Assembly: GCA_030672545.1 (NCBI GenBank)
Contig: DAOVGF010000031.1
Coordinates: 1-42,232 of the forward strand
Source of the DNA: Candidatus Aerophobota bacterium
Lineage (GTDB): Bacteria; Aerophobota; Aerophobia; Aerophobales; Aerophobaceae
Direction: 5' to 3'
DNA length: 42,232 nt
Shown: positions 32,048 to 40,103 of the stretch, piece by piece
Position numbering within the stretch: the first letter of the stretch is position 1
Layout: the number at the start of each line of letters is the position of its first letter
The notes under the pieces: generated by a model
Databases searched by the model: none
Told to the model about the DNA's origin: nothing
Seen by the model: the letters and a program-made list of their open reading frames with translations, nothing else
Program-made: the position numbers and the translations under genes

Positions 32048-33097
32048 ATGAAGCAAGAGTTTTTCGATACTCGGACAGAAAAAAGGAAGATTTCTGGTAA
32101 TTCTTTAGCCGGATTAAGAAAATGGATTCTCCTTATTGCCGTGGGTTTTTTATTCGGGCAAATAGGACCAATGGCTAAAGCTGAAGAAATCTTAATAGAT
32201 GAAATTGTAGCTGTAGTTAACGACCAAGCAATTACCATCAGTGATTTAAAGAAAGAAATTAACCTAATTAAGAAAGAATGGAGAACCAGTAATTTATCGC
32301 CCAGCCAGGTCCTCCAGCGACTTATTGATGATAAGATTATCCAGCAAGAGGCCGAAAAGCGAGGTCTGAAAGTTACCAAGGAAGAGGTTGATGCACTCAT
32401 AGTTCAACTCCAGGGTGATTTATCAAAAGAGGAATTCTCCTGGACTTTAAAGGAGAAGGGACTAAGTGCAGGAGATTTTCGAGAACGACTGAAACACAGA
32501 ATCATCCGTGATAAACTATTTTCTCAGAAGTTAGAGGAAATAGATGACTACAAAACAAAAGTTTCCCCTGAGGCAGTATCAAAGTTTTGCACCGTTATAA
32601 GAAATTATCTGCGAGGAGCTGACAATGCCTCAGCCGAGGTTATCCAATTTTACGAAATTTATAAAGAGAAGTTAAGTCAGACCGAAAGAGTAGAAATTGC
32701 TCAAATTGTAGTCGGAAGTGAGGAAACGGCCGAGAAAATTCTCCAACGATTGAAAGCAGGAGAGAGTTTTTCTACCTTAGCTAAGACCTTTTCTGTCGAC
32801 TCAAACGCCAAGAAAGGAGGTGATTTAGGCTGGTTTGATCCTCGGCAAATTCAACCCCTTCTACGACAGCAAATTGTCTCTCTTGAGAAAAACGGAGTCA
32901 GCAGCGTTTTACCTATACAGAAAGGTTATTTCCGCATACTCAAGTTATTAGACGAAAAACAACTTCGTTGTCAAGACTGGGAAAAGGAAATCGTTGATTT
33001 TCTTCAGAGGAAAAAACTAGAAGACAACCTTGACCAATGGCTGGAGCAATTAAGAAAAAGTGCGGAAATTACCATTAGGCCGATAAATATAGGATAA
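32048..33097 (+). CDS. SurA-like periplasmic peptidyl-prolyl isomerase
   Basis: This 349-residue exported chaperone has an N-terminal signal/anchor after a polar stretch of about 26 residues (WILLIAVGFLFGQIGPMAKA), then a SurA N-terminal-like domain (EIVAVVNDQAITISDLKKEI). A parvulin domain follows at about 214-305 (VEIAQIVVGSEETAEKILQR, GESFSTLAKTFSVDSNAKKG, GDLGWFDPRQIQP). It assists folding of exported and outer-membrane proteins and fits a diderm cell. The start is not certain: ATG 32048 has no clear ribosome binding site and lies 6 bases after the mfd stop, so coupling is likely. Confidence 0.9.
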   Translation: MKQEFFDTRTEKRKISGNSLAGLRKWILLIAVGFLFGQIGPMAKAEEILIDEIVAVVNDQAITISDLKKEINLIKKEWRTSNLSPSQVLQRLIDDKIIQQEAEKRGLKVTKEEVDALIVQLQGDLSKEEFSWTLKEKGLSAGDFRERLKHRIIRDKLFSQKLEEIDDYKTKVSPEAVSKFCTVIRNYLRGADNASAEVIQFYEIYKEKLSQTERVEIAQIVVGSEETAEKILQRLKAGESFSTLAKTFSVDSNAKKGGDLGWFDPRQIQPLLRQQIVSLEKNGVSSVLPIQKGYFRILKLLDEKQLRCQDWEKEIVDFLQRKKLEDNLDQWLEQLRKSAEITIRPINIG

Positions 33098-33103
33098 AAT
33101 GCC

Positions 33104-34381
33104 GTGAGTAAATTTATCATTCAAGGGGGAAGGCGTCTAGAAGGAAAAGTGAGTATAAGCGGGGCAAAAAATTCCGCTCTTCCAATAATGGCCGCCTGTT
33201 TATTAACCGAGGAAGAATGTTCGTTAAAAAATATCCCCAATCTCAGTGATATCGGGATAATGGGGCAAACCTTGGAAGAATTGGGTACCCGAGTAAGAAG
33301 AGTGAAGGGAAAACTCTTCATTAATGCCGTCAATGTTTCCCAATTTGAAGCTCCTTATGATCTGGTCAGAAAAATGCGAGCTTCAATTTTGGTGCTGGGA
33401 CCATTGCTGGCTAGAGTACGGCGGGCCCGCGTTGCTTTTCCCGGAGGATGTAGCATAGGAAGAAGACCGATCAACTTACATCTCGAGGGATTGAGTAAAA
33501 TGGGAGCTCGAATGAGAGTAAAACGGGGATACGTGGAGGCAACAGCACCAACAGGCCTGCAGGGCGCCAATATATGTCTGGATTTTCCCAGTGTGGGAGC
33601 TACGGAAAATCTCATATTAGCTGCTTGTTTGGCCAAAGGAACTACGGTAATCGAAAATGCCTCTTGTACTCCTGAGGTAGTCGATTTAGCCAGGTTTCTG
33701 GGAAAAATGGGAACGCAAATTGAAGGAGAAGGAACTGACTTAATTAAGATTAAGGGCTCTAAAAGTCTATCCGGGGTTTCTTATTCCATTATTCCTGATC
33801 GAATTGAAACAGGAACATTGATCTTAGCTGCTGCTATAACCCGGGGAGAAATTACGCTGGAAAAAGTAAAGCCCAATCATTCAAAAGCCCTGTTCAGTAA
33901 ATTAAGAGAAATGGGTATTATGATTGAAACATCTGCGGATGAGATAATGGTTAGTTATCGAGGGCCCTTTGATCCGGTGAGGATTAAAACTTTGCCTTAT
34001 CCGGGTTTCCCTACAGATCTTCAACCCCAGTTGACCGCCCTGGCCTGTTTAGCCCAGGGAACAAGTACCATAACTGAGACAATATTTGAAAATAGGTTCG
34101 CTCACCTGGCCGAGTTACGAAGAATGGGTGCTCAGATTGAAGAAATAGGAAGGGGAATAATTGTCAAAGGGATTCCTTTTCTCTGGGGTTGTCCGGTGTC
34201 GGTTTCGGATATCCGAGGGGGTGCAGCACTGGTTCTGGCTGGATTAGCCGCCAGGGGTGAAACAGAGCTTATCGGAGTCAGCCACATTGATAGAGGATAC
34301 GAAGAATTAGAAAAAAAACTATCTCAATTGGGAGCCAAAATAGTTAGACTCGAGGAAAATAATGTTCACCTCAGCCCGTAG
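33104..34381 (+). CDS. murA: UDP-N-acetylglucosamine 1-carboxyvinyltransferase
   Basis: MurA adds phosphoenolpyruvate to UDP-GlcNAc, the first committed step of peptidoglycan synthesis. In the 425-residue protein ISGAKNSALPIMAACLL gives Lys22 and Asn23. AFPGGCSIGRRPINLHLEGL contains the catalytic Cys116, so the protein belongs to the Cys class inhibited by fosfomycin. PGFPTDLQPQLTALA holds the general-base Asp. The start is GTG at 33104, 6 bases after the surA-like stop, with AGGATAA upstream. Its last 20 bases overlap the mreB start. Confidence 0.97.
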   Translation: MSKFIIQGGRRLEGKVSISGAKNSALPIMAACLLTEEECSLKNIPNLSDIGIMGQTLEELGTRVRRVKGKLFINAVNVSQFEAPYDLVRKMRASILVLGPLLARVRRARVAFPGGCSIGRRPINLHLEGLSKMGARMRVKRGYVEATAPTGLQGANICLDFPSVGATENLILAACLAKGTTVIENASCTPEVVDLARFLGKMGTQIEGEGTDLIKIKGSKSLSGVSYSIIPDRIETGTLILAAAITRGEITLEKVKPNHSKALFSKLREMGIMIETSADEIMVSYRGPFDPVRIKTLPYPGFPTDLQPQLTALACLAQGTSTITETIFENRFAHLAELRRMGAQIEEIGRGIIVKGIPFLWGCPVSVSDIRGGAALVLAGLAARGETELIGVSHIDRGYEELEKKLSQLGAKIVRLEENNVHLSP

Positions 34382-35369
34382 AATTGGTATAGACCTGGGA
34401 ACTACCAGTATTATCATTTATGTCGAGGGACAAGGAGTAGTCTCTAATGAACCTTCTGTGGTAGCTATGGACAATTCCTCCGGCAAAATCTTGGCTATCG
34501 GAGAAGAAGCCCGGGAAATGTTGGGCCGAACTCCGGGAAGTATTGTGGCTATTCGACCAATGAAAGACGGAGTCATTGCTGATTATGAAATTGTGGAACA
34601 AATTCTCAGTTACTATATAAGAAAAATATGTGGCCGGTGGTTCCTTTTCCCTCCTTATCTAATGATTTGCATACCTACGGGAGGAACTTCTGTAGAAAAA
34701 AGGGCGGTAATAAACGCGGCTATCCGGGCCGGAGCGAAAAGAGAGAAACTTTCTTTAATTGAAGAACCGAGAGCCGCCGCTATTGGAGCGAACCTGGATA
34801 TTATGAAGCCACAAGGTAATATGATTATAGATATAGGTGGAGGAACAACAGATATAGCCGTGATTTCACTTGGTGAGATCGTAACCGGTGTCTCTTTGCG
34901 GGTGGGAGGAAACAAAATGGATGAGGTTTGTGCTCGGTACATGAGGAAACAACATAATGTTGCCTTAGGAGAAATCACCGTTGAGTTGATGAAAAAGAAA
35001 ATAGGTTACGCCATCAATCCTCCCGCCGACGAGAAAATGAAAGTCAAAGGAAGAGATTTAACTACCGGTTTACCTAAGGAAGTGGATATCAGTGCTGTGG
35101 AAATATGTCGAATATTATCTGAACCCCTCTCGCAAATAGTCGACGGAATCAAAACAGTTCTCCAAAAAACTCCTCCGGAACTGGCGGCTGACATTATGGA
35201 GAGAAAAATTGTTCTTACCGGAGGAGGAAGTCTCTTGAAAAACTTTGGTCTCTTGGTTAAAGAAGCTACGGGTATTCCCGCCCATTTAGCCGAAGATCCT
35301 GTTTCCTGTGTGGCTATTGGTACCGGCAGAGCCCTTAAGTCTATAGACTTTGTAGGAAAGACACATTAA
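34362..35369 (+). CDS. MreB/Mbl family rod-shape actin homologue
   Basis: This 335-residue cytoskeletal ATPase guides lateral wall synthesis. Phosphate 1 is RIGIDLGTTSIIIYV; the SNEPSVVA segment follows, and MIIDIGGGTTDIAVISLG is phosphate 2. KIVLTGGGSLLKNFGLLV is the adenosine motif, and ITVELMKKKIGYA is also typical. Length and order match MreB. The ATG is within murA, preceded by GAGGAAAATA. No mreC or mreD follows, unlike the usual mreBCD operon, so it may be an Mbl-type paralogue with mreBCD elsewhere. The stop overlaps the radA start by one base. Confidence 0.94.
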   Translation: MFTSARRIGIDLGTTSIIIYVEGQGVVSNEPSVVAMDNSSGKILAIGEEAREMLGRTPGSIVAIRPMKDGVIADYEIVEQILSYYIRKICGRWFLFPPYLMICIPTGGTSVEKRAVINAAIRAGAKREKLSLIEEPRAAAIGANLDIMKPQGNMIIDIGGGTTDIAVISLGEIVTGVSLRVGGNKMDEVCARYMRKQHNVALGEITVELMKKKIGYAINPPADEKMKVKGRDLTTGLPKEVDISAVEICRILSEPLSQIVDGIKTVLQKTPPELAADIMERKIVLTGGGSLLKNFGLLVKEATGIPAHLAEDPVSCVAIGTGRALKSIDFVGKTH

Positions 35370-36739
35370 TGGAAAAAACGAGATTTGTTTGTCAAAGTTG
35401 TGGTTATGTTTCTTTGAAGTGGCTGGGACGTTGTCCGGAATGTGGTAATTGGGAGAGTCTTTGCGAAGAAAGAATCAAGCCCTTTCGGGCTACCGTTAAT
35501 CATAGTCCATCTTCTTTTCCTCCTCAGACGGTGAATGAGATCTCTATTAGTGATCAGAAAAGATACCGGACTAACATTGGTGAATTTGACCGCATTTTGG
35601 GAGGCGGAATTGTTCCTGGCTCTCTCATCCTAGTGGGTGGAGAGCCAGGAATTGGAAAATCCACTCTCCTACTGGATGTGGGAAATAAGCTGAGTAGTCA
35701 GGGACATTCTGTTCTGTATATCTCGGGAGAGGAGTCAGCACAGCAAACAAAGCTCCGAGCAGTTCGTCTGGACATAAACTCTCCTAATTTGTTGATATTA
35801 GCTGAGACCAATCTTTCCCTTATTTCGGAACAAATCGAGAAAATTCAACCTGAAGTGGTAATCGTTGATTCCATCCAATCTGTTTATCTGGAAGAGTTAG
35901 GCTCAACACCCGGTTCTATTTCCCAAATTAGAGAATCGACTACCCACCTTATGAGAATAGCCAAGAGTAAAGGTATAACTATTTTCCTGATTGGACATGT
36001 GACTAAGAGGGGTGTCTTAGCTGGACCACGTATCCTCGAACATATGGTAGATACAGTACTTTATTTCGAAACAAGCAGTGACTACCAATATCGAATTTTG
36101 AGAACCACTAAGAACCGTTTTGGACCAACTTCGGAGATAGGCATCTTTATGATGAGAGAGAATGGTCTGGAGGAAGTTCTCGATTCTTCAAAATTCTTTC
36201 TCCATACTTCTCTTCATAATTCACCAACCCCTGGAACAGTGGTGATGCCCACCATGGAAGGTTCTCGCCCTTTCTTAGTGGAGATTCAAGCCCTGGTTAC
36301 CGTTTCTAATCTAAATTTACCTCGAAGAATTAGTCAGGGAATTGAACATAACAGGCTCTGTTTACTGTTGGCTGTTCTGGAAAAGCAGGGGAAAATCCCC
36401 TTTTATAACCGCGATGTTTTTCTCAACGTAGCGGGAGGAATCCGCATAAATGACCCAGCCTGTGATTTACCTATTATCCTGGCGATTGTCTCCAGTTTGT
36501 GGGAGCGACCTATCCAGAAAGGACTGGTAGCAATTGGAGAAGTAGGGTTAGGCGGGGAAATCAGGCCAGTGGCTTTTATGGAAAAAAGAATAAAAGAGGC
36601 AGTTAAACTTGGATATAGTAGATGTTTAACCTTTCCTTCCTATTCGAAGAGCATCAAAAATCCCGGTAAAATAAGGATAATAGGGATACCTGGGGTTGGG
36701 GAGGCTATCAAAAACGGACTTAGGGAAAAGGTAAGTTGA
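35369..36739 (+). CDS. radA: DNA repair protein RadA (Sms)
   Basis: RadA is a RecA-like helicase that processes recombination intermediates. The 456-residue protein has a C4 zinc finger at the N-terminus (Cys8, Cys11, Cys22, Cys25), Walker A GGEPGIGKST (90-99) and the RadA-specific KNRFG (248-252). A Lon-protease-like C-terminal domain covers about 290-456 (VFLNVAGGIRINDPACDLP, AIGEVGLGGEIRPV). The start codon shares its A with the mreB stop (TAATG). The TTG of disA lies in its final codons, so the two are coupled; RadA and DisA are also functional partners in Bacillus. Confidence 0.97.
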   Translation: MEKTRFVCQSCGYVSLKWLGRCPECGNWESLCEERIKPFRATVNHSPSSFPPQTVNEISISDQKRYRTNIGEFDRILGGGIVPGSLILVGGEPGIGKSTLLLDVGNKLSSQGHSVLYISGEESAQQTKLRAVRLDINSPNLLILAETNLSLISEQIEKIQPEVVIVDSIQSVYLEELGSTPGSISQIRESTTHLMRIAKSKGITIFLIGHVTKRGVLAGPRILEHMVDTVLYFETSSDYQYRILRTTKNRFGPTSEIGIFMMRENGLEEVLDSSKFFLHTSLHNSPTPGTVVMPTMEGSRPFLVEIQALVTVSNLNLPRRISQGIEHNRLCLLLAVLEKQGKIPFYNRDVFLNVAGGIRINDPACDLPIILAIVSSLWERPIQKGLVAIGEVGLGGEIRPVAFMEKRIKEAVKLGYSRCLTFPSYSKSIKNPGKIRIIGIPGVGEAIKNGLREKVS

Positions 36740-37803
36740 CCGAAAAAGTATCTCAGTTGGAAGGGGAACTTCTGGAATTACTTAAGTTGGTGGCACCGGG
36801 AACTTCTTTAAGACAGGGATTGGAAATAATTCTGCAGGCTGGAACGGGAGGTCTCATTGTAGTAGGAGATAGTCAAAAAAATTTTAATTTAGTTGATGGT
36901 GGATTTAAACTTGATTGTTCTCTTACTCCTATGACCTTAGCAGAATTAGCTAAAATGGACGGAGCGATTATTCTATCGCGGGGTGCAGTAAGAATCTTAA
37001 GAGCTAATGCTCAACTTATCCCTGATTATCTTATTCCCTCCGATGAAAGAGGAACCCGTCACAGAACAGCCGAACGAATGGCTAAACAGACAGGGTCTCT
37101 GGTCATAGCTATTTCTGAACTGCGAAACATCATTACTCTCTACAAAGGTCAAATAAAGTATGTTTTAAGAAGGCCCCCCGAACTTATCAGTAGAGCAAAC
37201 CAAGCTATTCAGACTTTGGAGAAATATCGGGTGGCCTTTGACATAGTATTAAACGAGCTGGAAATCCAGGAATTCGAGGACGACGTCCAATTATTCAACG
37301 TGGTTAGAGTAGTTCAAAAGGGTGAACAAATAAAAAGAGTAAAAGACGAAATTGACCGATATATTGTAGAGTTAGGGGAAGAGGCCAGACTTATTGAGAT
37401 GCAGTTGAAGGAAGTGGTCGAGAATACCTTAACCGATCACCGGCTAGTCATAAAGGATTATGTCAAAGAAAAAGACGAAAATGCATCGGCTAAATTGAAT
37501 GCTCTTGACTCCAATGCATTGTTGGAGCCGACTTCAATTACGGGAGTATTAGGATACGGGATAAAACCAGAATATCTCGATCTTTCCGTTTCACCCCGGG
37601 GTTACCGGGTTCTATCGAAAATTCCCCGTTTTCCTGCCGTAGTAGTGGAAAATTTAATAAAAGCTTTTGATGATTTACCCTCAATCATCAACGCCAACAT
37701 CAATGATTTGATTACCATAAACGAAGTGGGGGAAAAAAGAGCTAATTCCATTAAAAGAGAATTAGAAAGACTAAGAGACCGGGCCCTGTTACGAAAATAC
37801 TAA
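36736..37803 (+). CDS. disA: DNA integrity scanning protein DisA, diadenylate cyclase
   Basis: DisA makes cyclic di-AMP from two ATP and stops when it meets branched DNA. The 355-residue protein has an N-terminal DAC domain with DGA at 75-77 (KMDGAIILSRGAV) and RHR at 108-110 (DERGTRHRTAERMA), both needed for catalysis. A helical spine follows, and the C-terminal RuvA-like helix-hairpin-helix domain has DLITINEVGEKRANSIKREL. The start is TTG at 36736, inside the radA end; an in-frame TAG lies 15 bases before it. It implies c-di-AMP signalling in this organism. No c-di-AMP riboswitch (ydaO) is recognised in the window. Confidence 0.97.
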   Translation: MTEKVSQLEGELLELLKLVAPGTSLRQGLEIILQAGTGGLIVVGDSQKNFNLVDGGFKLDCSLTPMTLAELAKMDGAIILSRGAVRILRANAQLIPDYLIPSDERGTRHRTAERMAKQTGSLVIAISELRNIITLYKGQIKYVLRRPPELISRANQAIQTLEKYRVAFDIVLNELEIQEFEDDVQLFNVVRVVQKGEQIKRVKDEIDRYIVELGEEARLIEMQLKEVVENTLTDHRLVIKDYVKEKDENASAKLNALDSNALLEPTSITGVLGYGIKPEYLDLSVSPRGYRVLSKIPRFPAVVVENLIKAFDDLPSIINANINDLITINEVGEKRANSIKRELERLRDRALLRKY

Positions 37804-37845
37804 TTAGCCCGGTTCTCACTGAAACACACAGGAGAAAAACAATTA

Positions 37846-38889
37846 ATGAAAATAGAACAATTTCGGTTAAGAATACTATTTGTTATCTTGGTGGGAGCGG
37901 TTTGTTTTGCCGTGGCTTCCAACCTAAATATAGATCCCTGGAAGCCGACTTTGATCGGCGGGTGGCTGGCCACTATCATTTTAGTGATTGAAGCAGGGCT
38001 CAGTCGAGTTTCCATAAAAAAGCTAATAGCGGCAGCAATAGGTCTGGGAGCGGGGGTAGTTATAGCCAACATAGTGAGCTATCCTCTTTTGCTAATTGAC
38101 CAGTTCAAATCTTCAGCACCTCTCATTCTTTTAGTAATCAATGCTTTAGCTGCTTCGATTGGTCTGACGGTAGCTCTCAACCGCGAAGAGGAGTTATTTG
38201 ATTTAATTTTCCGCATCGTAGGAAAAAAAGGCCGGATGGGCAAAGGAGAGGACTATAAGATTCTGGATACTTCTGTCATCATCGACGGAAGAATAGCTGA
38301 ACTCTGTGAGACCGGATTTATTGAAGGTACTCTGGTTATTCCTCATTTTGTTCTTAATGAGCTCCAACAAATTGCTGATTCTTCCTCTTCCACCAAGAGA
38401 GTTCGAGGCAAGAGAGGTTTGGATATGGTCAATAGACTGCAGAATCAGGATAACATTTCCGTAATGATCACTGATCAAGATTTCCCTCAGATTCTTGAAG
38501 TAGACACAAAATTGCTCCAATTAGCTAAAAATATGGATGCCAAAATAGTCACTAACGATCATAATTTGAAAAAAGTAGCCAAAATTCAGGAGGTTCCTGT
38601 CTTAAATATCAACGAGTTGGCCACCTCTTTGAAACCTGTTCTTCTCCCGGGGGAGAACCTGAGTATTAATATCTTGAAAGCGGGGGAGAATCCCAACCAG
38701 GGGGTGGCTTATCTGGAAGATGGTACTATGGTAATAGTGGAGGGTGGCAAAAGATACATAAGTAAAGAAATAGACGTAACCGTAACCTCCGTTCTTCAGA
38801 CTACCACGGGCAAGATGATCTTTACTGAGGTAAAAAAGGAAGAAAACGAAAGAGAAAAAAAAAGGAAAAACAGAGGCAGAATTAAGTGA
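37846..38889 (+). CDS. YacL-like membrane PIN/TRAM domain protein
   Basis: The 347-residue protein has about four membrane segments in the first 110 residues. A PIN domain begins at about 138 (ILDTSVIIDGRIAEL, with Asp141 and the acidic residues of IPHFVLNELQQIAD and TNDHNLKKVA). A TRAM domain follows at about 260-330 (GENLSINILKAGENPNQGVA). The end is very rich in Lys and Glu. PIN domains are usually RNases; the function of this membrane-bound group (YacL in Bacillus) is poorly known. Its place between disA and ispD is the same as in Firmicutes. Its last 4 bases overlap the ispD GTG start. Confidence 0.94.
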   Translation: MKIEQFRLRILFVILVGAVCFAVASNLNIDPWKPTLIGGWLATIILVIEAGLSRVSIKKLIAAAIGLGAGVVIANIVSYPLLLIDQFKSSAPLILLVINALAASIGLTVALNREEELFDLIFRIVGKKGRMGKGEDYKILDTSVIIDGRIAELCETGFIEGTLVIPHFVLNELQQIADSSSSTKRVRGKRGLDMVNRLQNQDNISVMITDQDFPQILEVDTKLLQLAKNMDAKIVTNDHNLKKVAKIQEVPVLNINELATSLKPVLLPGENLSINILKAGENPNQGVAYLEDGTMVIVEGGKRYISKEIDVTVTSVLQTTTGKMIFTEVKKEENEREKKRKNRGRIK

Positions 38890-39611
38890 GAGTGGAAGCC
38901 ATTATTGCGGCGGGAGGAAAAGGCGAAAGATTTGGGAAGGTAAAACCAAAGCAGTTTTGTCTTTTGAGAGGACAACCGGTAATATGCTGGACTTTGGATA
39001 TATTTCAAAGATGTCCCTTGATACACCGGATAATCCTGGTGATTCCTCAAGGAATGATAGAGTTATCCAAAAAGGTTATTTTGCCGGAAAGATATACCAA
39101 AGTTAAGGCTGTGGTTGAAGGTGGCCAAAGAAGAATGGATTCGGTTTCTCAAGGTTTGAAACATCTCACCGGAGATGCTGATGTTGTCCTCATACACGAT
39201 GGAGTCAGACCTCTACTACCTGTTTCTCTTTTAAATAGAGTTATTAGAATCTCCGAGGAGTACGAAGCCATAACTCCAGGAATCCCTCTTAAGGAAACAG
39301 TTAAGAAAGCTGGTCCGGAGGGTTATGTCCTGAATACTCTAAAGCGAGAGAAAATCTATCTAATCCAAACTCCTCAGGTCTTCCAGCCAGACTTGATAAA
39401 AAAGGCTCACCAAGAAGCTCAAAAAATGAAATGGGACGCTCCGGATGACGCTTATTTGGTGGAAAAATTGGGTAAAAAGGTTAGAATTATTAAGGGAAGT
39501 GAATTAAATATTAAGATCACTACCTCTTTGGACTTAAGGATGGCGGAAGTACTTCTCGGAGAAAATATTTTTATTAAAGATACCTCCAATTATGGAGAAG
39601 TATCAAGGTAG
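38886..39611 (+). CDS. ispD: 2-C-methyl-D-erythritol 4-phosphate cytidylyltransferase
   Basis: IspD links CTP to methylerythritol phosphate in the non-mevalonate isoprenoid pathway. The 241-residue protein has the nucleotide-binding loop EAIIAAGGKGERFGKVKPKQ, then VLIHDGVRPLL and APDDAYLVEKLGKKVRIIKG, all typical. The start is GTG at 38886 in a GTGA overlap with the upstream gene. ispF starts 5 bases after the stop, so consecutive pathway enzymes are coupled, although ispE (the step between) is not here. Confidence 0.96.
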   Translation: MRVEAIIAAGGKGERFGKVKPKQFCLLRGQPVICWTLDIFQRCPLIHRIILVIPQGMIELSKKVILPERYTKVKAVVEGGQRRMDSVSQGLKHLTGDADVVLIHDGVRPLLPVSLLNRVIRISEEYEAITPGIPLKETVKKAGPEGYVLNTLKREKIYLIQTPQVFQPDLIKKAHQEAQKMKWDAPDDAYLVEKLGKKVRIIKGSELNIKITTSLDLRMAEVLLGENIFIKDTSNYGEVSR

Positions 39612-39616
39612 ATAAG

Positions 39617-40099
39617 ATGAGGGTTGGAATAGGATATGATATTCATGTTTTGGCCCGGGAAAGAAAACTAATCCTGGGAGGAGTAAACATTCCTTTTGAA
39701 ATGGGATTATCCGGCCATTCTGATGCTGATGTCCTGACACATTCATTAGGTGATGCCCTCTTGGGAGCAGCCGGAATGGAGGACATAGGACATTTTTTTC
39801 CGGATACCGATGTCCAGTATAAAAATATCTCCAGTCTAATTTTGCTGGGAAAAATTTATTTTATGCTCAAAAAGGACAACTTTCGGATAATTAACCTGGA
39901 TGCGGTTATGGTTGTGGACAAACCCAAATTGTCTCCTTATGTTCCACAAATGAAGGAAAATCTGGCTAAAATCCTGGGAATATCTCCCCGACAGATAGGA
40001 ATAAAAGCCACCACCTGGGAGGGTTTTTCCCCGGTAGAAGGCAAAAAAGGAATCTGTTGTTGGGCAATTGCTAATATAGAAAAAATCTCACCGGAATAG
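39617..40099 (+). CDS. ispF: 2-C-methyl-D-erythritol 2,4-cyclodiphosphate synthase
   Basis: IspF cyclises the CDP-methylerythritol 2-phosphate intermediate. The 160-residue length is normal. GIGYDIHVL gives zinc ligands Asp8 and His10, and GHSDADVLTHSLGDALLGA gives His42. EDIGHFFPDTD and the closing KATTWEGFSPVEGKKGICCWA are also family motifs. It acts as a trimer in the cytoplasm. It is sandwiched 5 bases after ispD and 4 bases before cysS. Confidence 0.97.
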   Translation: MRVGIGYDIHVLARERKLILGGVNIPFEMGLSGHSDADVLTHSLGDALLGAAGMEDIGHFFPDTDVQYKNISSLILLGKIYFMLKKDNFRIINLDAVMVVDKPKLSPYVPQMKENLAKILGISPRQIGIKATTWEGFSPVEGKKGICCWAIANIEKISPE

Positions 40100-40103
40100 T
40101 CGA

